From assembly GCF_026460985.1 (NCBI RefSeq), contig NZ_JAPKNM010000039.1, forward strand, positions 1-53,045: DNA of 53,045 nt, given 5' to 3'. A program made the translations under genes and the position numbers. Source of the DNA: Sphingomonas sp. GTDB taxonomy: Bacteria; Pseudomonadota; Alphaproteobacteria; Sphingomonadales; Sphingomonadaceae. The stretch's first letter is position 1; the number at the start of each line of letters is the position of its first letter. This document shows, in pieces, positions 1 to 9,400 of this stretch. The notes below the pieces were generated by a model. The model made no database searches. It had not been told where the DNA came from and saw only the letters and a program-made list of their open reading frames with translations.

Positions 1-23
1 GATTCAGGCGTGCGAGCCTTTCA

Positions 24-147
24 ATCCTCCCCCGCCAGGGGGAGGGGGCGCCGAAGGCGTCGGAGGGGGAGGTAAGCTGCGTACCCTGCAATGGCTCCGC
101 CCCCTCCGTCACGCGGCGCGCGCCACCTCCCCCTGGCGGGGGAGGAT
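24..147. repeat. Family A inverted repeat, copy 1
   Basis: ATCCTCCCCC...GGGGGAGGAT palindromic body, slightly shorter than the other copies. The flank at bases 1-23 (GATTCAGGCGTGCGAGCC) matches the inner part of the terminus at other copies, so the element starts left of the window. It ends 15 bp from the GH10 stop. Confidence 0.9.
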
Positions 148-162
148 GAAGGCCCCCCCACC

Positions 163-1302
163 TCAAACCCGCACCGCCGCAGCGGCGAAGCGCTTGGCGA
201 AGACGTCGCGCAGCGGCTTGGCGCGGAACTTGTCGTCAAAGGGCGTCGCGCGCTGATGGGTGCGGTCGGCGCGGGGGCTGAAGCCGTTCAGCCAGCCATA
301 TTTGTCGCACATCCCCCAGACGAGCACGTCGCGCAGCTGGGGATAGCCGAACATGATCTCGAGATAGGCGTCGGCATAAGCGGCGACGGCGGCGTCGCGG
401 ATCTTCGCGTCGCTCGGCAGCGCGCGATCGTTGACGTCGAACTCGGTGATGAGCAGCTTGTAGCCCATCGCGGTCACCGCATCGAGGAAGCGACGCCATT
501 CGCCTTCCTGCCGGGCGGCGGCCTGACCGGGGCTGCCGCCGAAGATCCCGATATGCGATTGCACGCCGAGCGCGTCGACGGGCACGTTCCGCTTGCGGAA
601 GCCCTCGAGCAGCCGGAGCACGCCGGCGCGGTGCTTCTCGTTGCCGGGCTCCCAGCTCATATAGTCGTTGTAGACCAATTCGGCCCTGGGCGCGTGCTGG
701 CGCGCGGTGTGGAAGGCCAGGTCGACCATCGCGTCGGCATCGCCGAACGCCCTGGACAGCGAGGTCTCGCGTTGCAGCCCGGTCTTCTCGTCGATCGTCT
801 CGTTGACCACGTCGAAACTGACGATCCGGTCGCCATAGAGGCGGCAGAGCGTGCGGATATGGCCGGTGAGCAGCTTCTCGCCTTTGGCGCGCGGGTTGGG
901 GCCGAAGTCGTATTCGTTGAGCCATTTCGGGAAGAACTGGGACTTGTGCCACAACAGGGTGTGGCCGCGCATCGCCATGCCCTTGCCCTCGGCATAATCG
1001 AGCATGTCGGCGAAGCGCGTGACGTCGAACGTGGCCGGATCGGGCCGCACCCGCTGCCATTTGAACTCGTTCTCGGGGACGAGAATGCCGCAATCGCGCT
1101 CCAGCAAGGCGGCGTAGGCGGGGTTGGCGAAGGAGCCGGCATCGGCGCCCGGGGCGCTCCAGGCGAAGCACGAGCCGAAGCGCATGCCCTTGGCCTTGGC
1201 GAGCACGTGGAGCGAGGGCTCCGGTGTTTGGGCGAAGGCGGGCGCAGCGGCCGCGCAGGCGGCGGTGGCGGCCAGCATCTCGCGGCGTGTGAGTCCCGTC
1301 AT
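163..1302 (-). CDS. GH10 endo-1,4-beta-xylanase, Tat-type signal
   Basis: Secreted or periplasmic endo-xylanase that cuts the beta-1,4-xylan backbone. The 379-residue product starts with a twin-arginine-like leader (TRREML, then an Ala-rich stretch ending AFAQ at about residue 25), followed by one GH10 barrel. The acid/base glutamate is E168 in DVVNET and the nucleophile is E287 in ITEFDVND. GH10 substrate-cleft signatures WHK (about 118-120) and ENEFKW (about 77-82) are also present. There is no carbohydrate-binding module and the length is normal for a single-domain GH10. It lies downstream of manD on the same strand, separated by an inverted repeat of about 80 bp, so it is probably read from the manD promoter. 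Family assignment is firm; the exact xylan preference is inferred from the neighbouring GH67. Confidence 0.95.
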   Translation of the reverse strand: MTGLTRREMLAATAACAAAAPAFAQTPEPSLHVLAKAKGMRFGSCFAWSAPGADAGSFANPAYAALLERDCGILVPENEFKWQRVRPDPATFDVTRFADMLDYAEGKGMAMRGHTLLWHKSQFFPKWLNEYDFGPNPRAKGEKLLTGHIRTLCRLYGDRIVSFDVVNETIDEKTGLQRETSLSRAFGDADAMVDLAFHTARQHAPRAELVYNDYMSWEPGNEKHRAGVLRLLEGFRKRNVPVDALGVQSHIGIFGGSPGQAAARQEGEWRRFLDAVTAMGYKLLITEFDVNDRALPSDAKIRDAAVAAYADAYLEIMFGYPQLRDVLVWGMCDKYGWLNGFSPRADRTHQRATPFDDKFRAKPLRDVFAKRFAAAAVRV

Positions 1303-1323
1303 GCTCCTCTCCTATTCTATCCC

Positions 1324-1405
1324 CGTCACCCCGGCGGAAGCCGGGGCCTCAGGCCGCGAGCGCAAGGCTCGCGGAGCGAGATCCCGGCTTTCGCCGGGAC
1401 GACGG
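1324..1405. repeat. Family C inverted repeat between manD and GH10
   Basis: CGTCACCCCGGCGGAAGCCG at the left and CCCGGCTTTCGCCGGGACG at the right, with a second small mirror (CCGCGAGCGCAAGGCTCGCGG) inside. It occupies most of the 105-bp manD-GH10 gap. Confidence 0.85.
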
Positions 1406-1407
1406 GA

Positions 1408-2631
1408 TCACCAACTGAAGATCGTGCCGTCCTCGAGCCGGGCGACCGGAAGATAGGCGCGTTTGTATTCGTATTTGGCGGCGAGCTCCTCGTCGATCTC
1501 GACGCCGAGGCCAGGCGCCTCGCCCGGGTGCATCATGCCGTCGGCATAGCGATAGGCGTGCGGGAAGACCGCTTCCGTCTCCTCGGTATGCGGCATCAGC
1601 TCCTGGATGCCGAAATTGGGGACCGACAGGCCGAAGTGCAGCGCCGCCGCCATCGTCACCGGCGAAAGGTCGGTCGCGCCGTGGCAGCCGGTGCGGACCT
1701 GGTGGAGATCGGCGAGCGCGGCGATGCGGCGCAGATGCGTCAGGCCGCCGGCATGGACGACGGTGGCGCGGACATAGTCGATCAATTGCTCCTCGATCAG
1801 CTGCTTGGCGTCCCAGATCGAGTTGAAGATCTCGCCCACCGCGATCGGCGCGGTGGTGTGCTGGCGGATCAGGCGGAAGCCGGCCTGGTTCTCGGCCGGG
1901 GTGGGATCCTCGAGCCAGAAGGGGCGATAGGGCTCGAGCTCCTTGCCGAGCCGGCCCGCCTCGATGGGCGTGAGGCGGTGGTGGATGTCGTGGAGCAGGT
2001 GGACGTCCCAGCCGAGTGCGTCGCGGGCCTTCTCGAAGAGCGGCGCCACCGAGCGCATGTACTTCTCGGTCGACCAGAGGCTCTCGCTCGGGAGCGCGGC
2101 GTCGGCGGGTTCGTAGCGCTGGCCGGCCTTGCCGACGCCATAGGTCGCCGCGAGCCCGGGAACACCCGACTGGAGCCGGATCGCCTTGTAGCCCTGCTCG
2201 CGATGCGCGATGGCGCGCTCGATCGTCTCCTCGATCGTCGTGCCGTTGGCATGGCCGTAGACCATGCAGCCCTCGCGGCTGGCGCCGCCGAGGAGCTGGT
2301 AGACGGGGAGGCCGGCAATCTTGCCCTTGATGTCCCACAGGGCCATGTCGACCGCGGCGATGGCGCTCATCGTCACCGGCCCGCGGCGCCAGTACGCGCC
2401 CTTGTAGAGATATTGCCAGATATCCTCGATACGATGCGCGTCGCGGCCGATCAGGCAGGGGATGGCATGGTCCTCGAGATAGCTCGCCACCGCCAGCTCG
2501 CGGCCGTTGAGGGTCGCGTCGCCGAGGCCGTAGACGCCGTCGCGCGTCTCGATGCGCAGGGTGACGAAGTTGCGTCCGGGGCAGGTGACGATCACGCGCG
2601 CGGAAACGATCTCGGCGCGTTGCGCACCCAT
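1408..2631 (-). CDS. manD: D-mannonate dehydratase (enolase superfamily)
   Basis: Cytoplasmic Mg2+-dependent dehydratase converting D-mannonate to 2-keto-3-deoxy-D-gluconate, the step that follows isomerisation and reduction of glucuronate. The 407-residue protein has the capping and barrel domains of the mannonate-dehydratase subgroup. Metal ligands are visible as D215 (with H217, in HDIHHR), E241 (WLEDPTP) and E267 (VGEIFN), and the family's Tyr is in VYGHANG at about 125. It closely resembles the Novosphingobium ManD as I remember it. It is divergent from the GH67 gene, whose product releases (methyl)glucuronate. A TGGTAGCGCTACCA operator and a TTGACA -35 element lie just upstream. uxaC, uxuB and kdgK, needed to complete the route, are not in the window. 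Confidence 0.93.
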   Translation of the reverse strand: MGAQRAEIVSARVIVTCPGRNFVTLRIETRDGVYGLGDATLNGRELAVASYLEDHAIPCLIGRDAHRIEDIWQYLYKGAYWRRGPVTMSAIAAVDMALWDIKGKIAGLPVYQLLGGASREGCMVYGHANGTTIEETIERAIAHREQGYKAIRLQSGVPGLAATYGVGKAGQRYEPADAALPSESLWSTEKYMRSVAPLFEKARDALGWDVHLLHDIHHRLTPIEAGRLGKELEPYRPFWLEDPTPAENQAGFRLIRQHTTAPIAVGEIFNSIWDAKQLIEEQLIDYVRATVVHAGGLTHLRRIAALADLHQVRTGCHGATDLSPVTMAAALHFGLSVPNFGIQELMPHTEETEAVFPHAYRYADGMMHPGEAPGLGVEIDEELAAKYEYKRAYLPVARLEDGTIFSW

Positions 2632-2670
2632 TTTGCTCTCCTAACCGGGCGCACCGGAGCGTGCGCGTGC

Positions 2671-2684
2671 TGGTAGCGCTACCA
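2671..2684. promoter_or_regulatory. XylR-type operator, perfect 14-bp palindrome
   Basis: TGGTAGCGCTACCA, a perfect dyad between the divergent manD and aguA genes. It is the best member of six related sites in the window and nearly identical to the Caulobacter XylR box as I recall it. It overlaps the putative -10 region of the manD promoter. Confidence 0.85.
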
Positions 2685-2710
2685 TGGGCAAGCTGCTATC
2701 GCCTTGTCAA
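2682..2710 (-). promoter_or_regulatory. Putative manD promoter
   Basis: On the minus strand TTGACA (2705-2710) is followed by a 17-nt spacer and then CCATGG (2682-2687), whose last three bases are the first three of the operator. The -10 match is poor, but the same register recurs at xylX, the symporter and the GH3 gene, which supports it. Confidence 0.5.
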
Positions 2711-2740
2711 CGCACGGCGAAAGATCGGGTCGATGAGAGG

Positions 2741-4900
2741 ATGACGATGCGGCGGTTCCTTGCTTTCTTGCTGCTCCTGTTGAGCGCGATGCTGCCCGCG
2801 AGCGCGCGTGCCGAGACCGGGTACGACCTGTGGTTGCGCTACCAGCCGGTCGAGCCCGAATGGCGGGAGCGCTATGGGGCGGCGACGACGCACGTCACCG
2901 CGCCGAGCCTCAGCCCGACGATCGATGCGGCGCTCGACGAGCTGCGCCGCGGGCTGGAGGGCATGATCGGCTATGCGCCGGTGCGCCGCCATACGGTGAT
3001 GCGCGACGGGGCGATCGTGCTCGGCACCGCCAAGTCGCCGCATATCGCCCCGCTCGGCCTGCCGCTCGCGCAGCTCGGGCCCGAGGGCTATCTCATCCGT
3101 AGCGCGACCATCGAGGGCAAGCGCGTGACGGTGATCGCGGCGAATCGGGATATCGGCGTGCTCTACGGCGTGTTCCGCTTCCTCAAGCTGATGCAGACGC
3201 GCCAGCCGATCGACAATCTCGACCTGGCCGACGCGCCCCGGCTCAAGGTCCGCGTGCTCAACCATTGGGACAATCTCGATCGCCACGTCGAGCGCGGCTA
3301 TGCCGGCCAGTCGATCTGGGACTGGCAGAAGCTGCCCGACTACAAGGACCCGCGCTACACCGATTATGCCCGCGCCAACGCGTCGATCGGCATCAACGGC
3401 ACGGTGCTCACCAACGTCAACGCCAATGCCGACGTGCTGCGGCCCGAATGGCTGCAGAAGGTGAAGGCGCTGGCGGACGTGTTCCGGCCCTATGGGATCA
3501 AGGTATACCTGACCGCGCGCTTCTCCGCGCCGATCGAGATAGGCGGGCTCAAGACCGCCGATCCGCTCGACCCCAAGGTCGCCGCTTGGTGGAAGGCCAA
3601 GACCGACGAGATCTACCGCGTGATCCCCGATTTCGGCGGCTTCCTGGTCAAGGCCAATTCCGAGGGCCAGCCCGGCCCCGCGGACTACAAGCGCAGCCAT
3701 GCCGAGGGTGCCAACATGTTCGCCGACGCGCTCGCGCCGCACGGCGGCGTGCTGATGTGGCGCGCCTTCGTCTACGCCGCCGAGAATCCCGACGACCGCC
3801 ACAAGCAGGCGTACACCGAGTTCCAGCCGCTGGACGGCAAGTTCCGCGACAATGTGCTCGTCCAGGTCAAGAACGGCGCGATCGACTTCCAGCCGCGCGA
3901 GCCCTTCCATCCGCTGTTCGGCGCGATGCCTCGCACGCCGCTGATGATGGAGTTCCAGATCACCAAGGAATATCTCGGCTTCGCGACGCACCTCGCCTAT
4001 CTCGGCACGATGTGGGAGGAGGCGCTCCAGGCCGATACCTTCCGGCCGCGCAAGGGCTGGACCGTCGCCCGGGTGCTGGCCACCCCGGTCGAGGCGGGCG
4101 CGGCGACGGGGATGGCGGGAGTCGCCAATATCGGCAGCGACTTCAACTGGTCGGGATCGCAGTTCGACCAGGCGAACTGGTACGCCTTCGGCCGCTTCGC
4201 CTGGGACCCCGACGCCAAGGCAGAGCCGATCGCGCGCGACTGGGCGGCGATGACCTGGGGCAACGACCCCGCGGTCACCGGCCCGATCGTCGCCATGATG
4301 ATGGGCTCGCGCGAGGCGGTGGTCGACTACATGACGCCGCTCGGGCTCGCACACCTGATGGCGACCGGGCATCACTATGGCCCGGGGCCCTGGATCGCCG
4401 ATCTCGCGCGCCCCGAATGGAACCCGGTCTATTACCACAAGGCCGACGCCCGCGGGATCGGCTTCGACCGCACCGCCAAGGGCACCGACGCGGTGGGCCA
4501 GTACGCCCCGGAGGTCGCCGCGCAGTTCGGCGACCCGAAGCGCGTGCCCGAGAAGTTCCTGCTCTGGTTCCACCATCTGCCCTGGGACTATCGCACCCGC
4601 TCGGGCCGCAACCTGTGGGACGAACTGGTCGTCCGCTACGATCGCGGGGTCGACGCGGTGAGGGCGATGCAGGCTTCGTGGGATGGACTCAAGGGCAAGG
4701 TGGACGATGCCCGCTGGGCCGAGGTTCGCGACTTCCTCGCGATCCAGCGGCAGGAAGCGAAGTGGTGGCGCGATGCGTCTATCGCCTATTTCCAGTCGGT
4801 CTCGAAGCGGCCGCTTCCCGCGGGCCACGCCGCGCCGCCGCACGACCTCGACTGGTACAAGGCGATCCGGACGCCGTACGCGCCGGGGAGTGGGAAGTAA
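2741..4900 (+). CDS. aguA: GH67 alpha-glucuronidase
   Basis: Removes (4-O-methyl)glucuronic acid from the ends of glucuronoxylo-oligosaccharides. The start at 2741 is preferred because GAGAGG sits just upstream and the product then begins with a clean Sec signal (MTMRRFLAF..., cleavage near SARA); an earlier in-frame ATG at 2684 overlaps the operator. The 719-residue mature-type length is normal. Catalytic residues expected for GH67 are all present: E308 in KANSEGQPGP, D382 in KNGAIDFQPREP and E404 in MMEFQITKEY. It is divergent from manD and shares its operator, so uronate release and uronate catabolism appear co-regulated. A weak C-rich/G-rich hairpin follows the stop. Confidence 0.95.
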   Translation: MTMRRFLAFLLLLLSAMLPASARAETGYDLWLRYQPVEPEWRERYGAATTHVTAPSLSPTIDAALDELRRGLEGMIGYAPVRRHTVMRDGAIVLGTAKSPHIAPLGLPLAQLGPEGYLIRSATIEGKRVTVIAANRDIGVLYGVFRFLKLMQTRQPIDNLDLADAPRLKVRVLNHWDNLDRHVERGYAGQSIWDWQKLPDYKDPRYTDYARANASIGINGTVLTNVNANADVLRPEWLQKVKALADVFRPYGIKVYLTARFSAPIEIGGLKTADPLDPKVAAWWKAKTDEIYRVIPDFGGFLVKANSEGQPGPADYKRSHAEGANMFADALAPHGGVLMWRAFVYAAENPDDRHKQAYTEFQPLDGKFRDNVLVQVKNGAIDFQPREPFHPLFGAMPRTPLMMEFQITKEYLGFATHLAYLGTMWEEALQADTFRPRKGWTVARVLATPVEAGAATGMAGVANIGSDFNWSGSQFDQANWYAFGRFAWDPDAKAEPIARDWAAMTWGNDPAVTGPIVAMMMGSREAVVDYMTPLGLAHLMATGHHYGPGPWIADLARPEWNPVYYHKADARGIGFDRTAKGTDAVGQYAPEVAAQFGDPKRVPEKFLLWFHHLPWDYRTRSGRNLWDELVVRYDRGVDAVRAMQASWDGLKGKVDDARWAEVRDFLAIQRQEAKWWRDASIAYFQSVSKRPLPAGHAAPPHDLDWYKAIRTPYAPGSGK

Positions 4901-4923
4901 CCGGTCCCCCTCCATGAAAAGGG

Positions 4924-5095
4924 GAGGTCGTGTCGATATACAAATCCTCCCCCGCCAGGGGGAGGTGGCGCCGAAGGCGTCGGAGGGGGAGGTAAGCAGC
5001 GTACTCTGCAATGGAGCGCAGTGATTCCGCCCCCTCCGTCACGCTGCGCGTGCCACCTCCCCCTGGCGGGGGAGGATTAGAGAAGCCGCGACCTA
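4924..5095. repeat. Family A inverted repeat, copy 2, with flanks
   Basis: Body 4944-5077; left flank GAGGTCGTGTCGATATACAA resembles the 20-bp terminus, and the right flank read on the minus strand begins TAGGTCG at the stop codon of the JmjC-like gene. It separates the convergent aguA and JmjC-like genes. Confidence 0.85.
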
Positions 5096-6109
5096 GGGCC
5101 GCTGGAGCCCGCGCGTCAGATAGGCCTTGATGTACTGGCGGAGCTGCGGCGTCGGCTCTCCGAGCACGTTGCGGTGCTCGGGCGTGAGATGCGCGGCGGG
5201 GTCGCCGTGGCGGCGGAAGACGAAGGTGTCGAACATCGCCGCCCAGGCATCGCGCCGCTCGGGCGGCAGATGGCTGATCATCAGCACGGCATGCACCATC
5301 GCGTCGAACCGCGCCGACGCGTCGGGCGAATCGTTCCACCAGTAATTGACCAGCAGGTTGAACGGCGCGAGCGCATCGACCTGGTGCCACCACAAGGCAG
5401 GGATGTAGATCGCGTCGCCGGGCTCGAGTTCGGCCGACTGCGCCGCCGCGAGCGCCTCGCGGAAGCGCGGGAAGCGCTCGAAATCCGGATCGTTCAGCTC
5501 GACCATGCTCGTCGGCTGCCCCGCCACGGTACGATCGAGCGGGCCGACATAGAGATTGTGGATATGATCGGGCGGGAAGAGCGTGAAGCGCCGCCGGCCG
5601 GCCGCGACGCAGGCGACATTATCCGACGCGTCGAAATGGGTGCTGATCGTCGAGCGGTTGCCCAGCCAGACCCGCGGCGGCGCATCGAGCCCTTCGAGCA
5701 GGGGCAGGGGATTGGCCTCGGCGAAGCCGGGCAGCATCGCCGCGGTCTCGAGCGCGCCGGCATAGACCGACGGTGCGGATTCCTTGCCGACGATGCCCTG
5801 CAGATAGCGCAGCAATTCGGCGAAGCTGCCGCGCCGCCGCTCGAAATTGAAGCCCGTCATGTCGGGCGAATAGAAGAACCGGCCGCCGATCCCGGGCGGC
5901 CCGATGAACGCCTCGGCCGCGGCGCCGCGATCGAAGCGCAGCAGATGCGCCGCCGCAGCCTCGACCGAGTCCATGCCCGCGGCGACCACCGGCCAGTCGC
6001 GCACCAGCCCGCGGATCACCACCGGCGCATAGCTGCCGACCACGTGGCGGCGGAAGTGCGCGCCGTCCGGGACGGCGATCTCGCGAATGGGGGCGGGGGA
6101 GGCGGTCAT
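5093..6109 (-). CDS. Cupin_8/JmjC-like protein of TonB-receptor loci
   Basis: A 338-residue soluble protein with the cupin-like JmjC fold. Candidate Fe(II) ligands are H and D in STHFDASD (about 157-164) and a distal H in LWWHQVDAL (about 240-250), the pattern of Fe(II)/2-oxoglutarate oxygenases such as aspartyl/asparaginyl hydroxylases. No signal peptide is visible. It lies downstream of the receptor gene on the same strand, with two repeats and a terminator between. Proteins of this class recur beside TonB-dependent receptors and halogenase-like genes in sphingomonads and caulobacters, but the substrate is unknown. Its TAG stop is the first triplet of a repeat end (TAGGTCG). Fold confidence is high; function is unassigned. 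Confidence 0.8.
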   Translation of the reverse strand: MTASPAPIREIAVPDGAHFRRHVVGSYAPVVIRGLVRDWPVVAAGMDSVEAAAAHLLRFDRGAAAEAFIGPPGIGGRFFYSPDMTGFNFERRRGSFAELLRYLQGIVGKESAPSVYAGALETAAMLPGFAEANPLPLLEGLDAPPRVWLGNRSTISTHFDASDNVACVAAGRRRFTLFPPDHIHNLYVGPLDRTVAGQPTSMVELNDPDFERFPRFREALAAAQSAELEPGDAIYIPALWWHQVDALAPFNLLVNYWWNDSPDASARFDAMVHAVLMISHLPPERRDAWAAMFDTFVFRRHGDPAAHLTPEHRNVLGEPTPQLRQYIKAYLTRGLQRP

Positions 6110-6119
6110 GGGTGAATCC

Positions 6120-6312
6120 TAGGACGTATCGACATTCAGGCGAGCGAGGACTTTCAATCCTCCCCCGCCAGGGGGAGGTGTCAGCCACAGGCTGACGGAG
6201 GGGGCGGAATCACTGCGCTCAATTGGAGAGTGCGCTGCTTACCTCCCCCTCCGTCACGCTGCGCGTGCCACCTCCCCCTGGCGGGGGAGGATTTGAATAT
6301 CGGTACGACCTA
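6120..6312. repeat. Family A element, copy 3, with 20-bp terminal inverted repeats
   Basis: Body 6157-6292. Left end TAGGACGTATCGACATTCAG (6120-6139); the right end read on the minus strand is TAGGTCGTACCGATATTCAA (6293-6312), 16 of 20 positions identical. With the family C element that follows it fills the 389-bp gap between the receptor and JmjC-like genes. Confidence 0.85.
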
Positions 6313-6336
6313 GAACTTGATCGGGCCACCGCGCTA

Positions 6337-6440
6337 CCCCGGCGAAGGCCGGGGCCCAGCAGCTGCGCAAATGAGGAGCCTCCAACCATCGCGGCCGTCC
6401 GGCGACCAGGTTCCCGCCTTCGCCGGGGCGGGAAGGGCAA
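6337..6440. repeat. Family C inverted repeat
   Basis: CCCCGGCGAAGGCCGGGGCC at the left and CCCGCCTTCGCCGGGGCGGG at the right, adjoining the terminator of the receptor gene. Diverged in the middle compared with the copies at 15086 and 22505. Confidence 0.75.
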
Positions 6441-6473
6441 AAAAATGGCGCCGCGGGTGAAACCAGCGGCGCC
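6439..6473 (-). terminator. Rho-independent terminator of the receptor gene
   Basis: Read on the minus strand: an 8-bp perfect stem GGCGCCGC/GCGGCGCC (6466-6473 with 6447-6454), an 11-nt loop, then a run of seven T (6439-6445). It lies 25 bases after the receptor stop codon. Confidence 0.85.
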
Positions 6474-6498
6474 AGGGCAGGGTGTAAGCAGGAAACGA

Positions 6499-9400
6499 TC
6501 AGAAGCTGAAGCGCATGATGCCCGCGATGCGCCGGTCGTTCATGTACCAGCCGCGCGGCACCTCGATATTCTCGCCGTCGAGGCCCCGGATCACGGCCTT
6601 GGTCTTCACCACTTCGTTGAGCAGGTTCGACCCCTGGATACCGATCTTCACATTGTCCGACAGGGCATAGAAGATCGAGGCGTCGAGCTGGCCGGTCGCC
6701 TTGTTGATGATCGGGTCGTTGGGCACGATCACGTCGCGGATGGTCAGCAGGAAGTCCGACCGCCACGAATAGGTCGCACGCAGCGAGAGCGGCCCGGCAT
6801 CGAAGAACGGCGTGATGTTCACCGTGTGCTTCGAAAGCCCCTGCAGCGGCAGGCTGGTGAGATCCACCGTGGTCACGCGGCCGGCGCCGACGTCCGGATC
6901 GGTCTCCGAAAGGGTGCTCTGCGGAACGCCCTTGGAGTCGATATAGGTGTAGTTCGCCTGGAGGCCGAGGCCCTTGAGGAAGCCCGGCAGGAAGTCGAAG
7001 GTCTGCTGATAGGCGACCTCGACGCCCTTGATCGTCCCCGTCTCCGGAGCGTTGCCCGGCGCGGTGACCACCGCGTCGAAGGTCGCGCCGTTGTTGGTGT
7101 AGGCCGTGCGCGTGGTGGTGTTGGTCAGCACGTTCTTGAGCCGCTTGTAGAAGCCCGAGACGGTAAGCTGGCCGACATTGGAGAAATACCATTCCGCGGT
7201 CAGGTCGAAATTGTCGGCCTCGACCGGCAGCAGGAAGGGATTGCCGCGGTTGACGGTCGCCTGCAGCCGGTAGCTGTTCGGGATGATGGTGCCGTCGGCG
7301 TTGGTGTTCTGCACCGCGTTCACTGCGACCGCGCCATAGTTGCGGATGAGGCCGGTGGCGGGCGGCGCGACGCCCTTGAAATAGGCAGCGCGGAACTGGA
7401 GGCCGCCGCCCACTTCGAGCTTCAGGTTAACGCTCGGCAGCCAATAGTCATAATTGGTCTCGCCGGGCGACTCCACGAGCGCGCCGTTCTGGAAGTTCCG
7501 CACCGCCGTTCGCGTCGCGAGCGGGAAGGAGCAGAAGCCCTGCACCGCCTGCGAGGCATCGGCCGGCGGCGCGAGGCAGGTCGCCTCGGTGGGCAGATAG
7601 GTGGTGCCGTAGGTATATTGCTGCACGCCCTGCGAGTTGCGCTTGGTCGACGTGTAGCGGACGCCGACATTGCCCGTGAGGCGCATGCCGTTGCCGAGCT
7701 CGCTGTCGAACCGCGCCATGATGTAGGCGGCCTTGTTGGTCTCGTTGATCGGGTTGATCTCGCCCGGCAGGAACCAGGTGCCCGCGACCACGCCGCAGCG
7801 ATTGGCCAGCGGGTTCCAGCCGCCGTTGCGCACCACGCTGTCGCTCGGGCAGTTGGCGACCGCCGCCTCCCATTCGCGGTTGGCCAGCGTCGCATAGGCG
7901 ACGTACTGCGCATAGTTCTTGACCGTGTCCGGGCCGTAGAACAGGCGACCCTGTCCGCCGAGCGGATTGGGCGCCTGGCCCTGGAAGAAATTGTCGAAAT
8001 AATAGGGTACGTTGTAGCCCGTGAGCTGCGGCGTCCCGCCGCTGCCGCCGGCCACGCCGTCGACATTCTCGTCGAGCCAGACCGGACCGTTATTGCCCCA
8101 CTGCTCGGAGATGCGCCCCCAATTGTAGGTCGAGAATCGCGCCGTCTGATCGCGATCGGCATAGCGCACGCCCGCGCGGATCGACTTCAGGAAGCCGCTC
8201 TCGGGGAAGGCATATTCGAGATCGAGCCGGGCCGCGTCCGAATTGCCGTCGCTGTCCTCGACATGGTCCATCGCGGCGCGCGGGAAGCTGTTGTACGGAT
8301 CGGTGAAGCTGTTGTGACCCGCACCGAAATAGCTCGGCGCGTATCGCTGTCCCGGGGTGATGCTTTCCGCGGCGCGGCTGCCGAAGCCGGCGCAATCGAA
8401 ATCGGCGCCCGGCGGGTCTTGCGAATTGGCCGCGGGCCCGTTGCAGACCTGCGGCGCCAGGAACTGGATCGTCGGATAATCGTCGCCGTTCAGCTGGATC
8501 GACGCGTTCTGGTAGGTCGAGTTCCACAGCGTGTTGTCGAGGACATAGGTGCTCGACTGGACGTGCTGATAGTCGACCGTGACGCCGAGCCGCTCGTTCA
8601 CGTCCCATTTGAAGTTGAAGCCGTAATCGTCGGTGACCAGCTTCTCGGTATGGCTGCGCTGGATGTTGTTGCTCTGCAGGCCCATCATCGGCACGCGCGC
8701 GGCGCCCGTGAACTGGTCCGCACGCCAGCCTGTCGGGCCGGTGATCGTCCCGCTGGTGAACAGGCCGTCATCGTCGAATTCCAGCGTCGTGCCCGGCACG
8801 CGGCGCGAATCGCCGTTGCCGGAGACGTTGTCGGTCGCGATCTCGACGGTGTGCTCGTTCCACGCCTGTCGCGCATCCGAGCGCAGGAACTGGAACACCG
8901 CCTCCATCGAGCCGTCGTTGCTGCGCCACTGCGCCGCGGCCGAATAGCCGTAGCGGGTGCGGTCGAACTCCTGGCTGCCGAGCACGGCGCCGCGCGGGAA
9001 GACCACGCGGCCGACCTGGGTGGCACCGGGATTCTGGACGACGTCGCCGTCCGAATAGAGGTTGCGGATGCGGAAGCTCGACACCTGCAGTCGGTCGGCG
9101 CGGCTCTTGAGGTTCGAATAGGACGCGCTGGCGAGAAGGCCGAACTCGCCGATCCCCGTTTCCCAGCGATTGCTGATCACCACGTTGAGATTGGCGCTCG
9201 GATCCTTCTGGAAGTCGCCATAGTTCATCTCGGCCGAGGCGGCGAGGACGAGGCCCTTGGCGTCGAACGGCTTGCGCGTGCGCAGATTGACCACGCCGGC
9301 GATGCCGCCTTCGATGCGATCGGCCGAGGGCGACTTGAACACGTCGACGCCGCCCATCAGCTCGGAGGGCACGTCGGCGAAACTCAGGGCGCGGCCGTTA

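Noticed and set aside
24..147. Possible CRISPR or tandem repeats because of recurring GGGGGAGG strings
   Set aside because: Copies are single, far apart and palindromic, with no regular spacers.
4904..4928. Terminator after aguA (CCCCCTCC...AGGGGAGG)
   Set aside because: Stem of about five pairs and no T run; too weak to list as a terminator.
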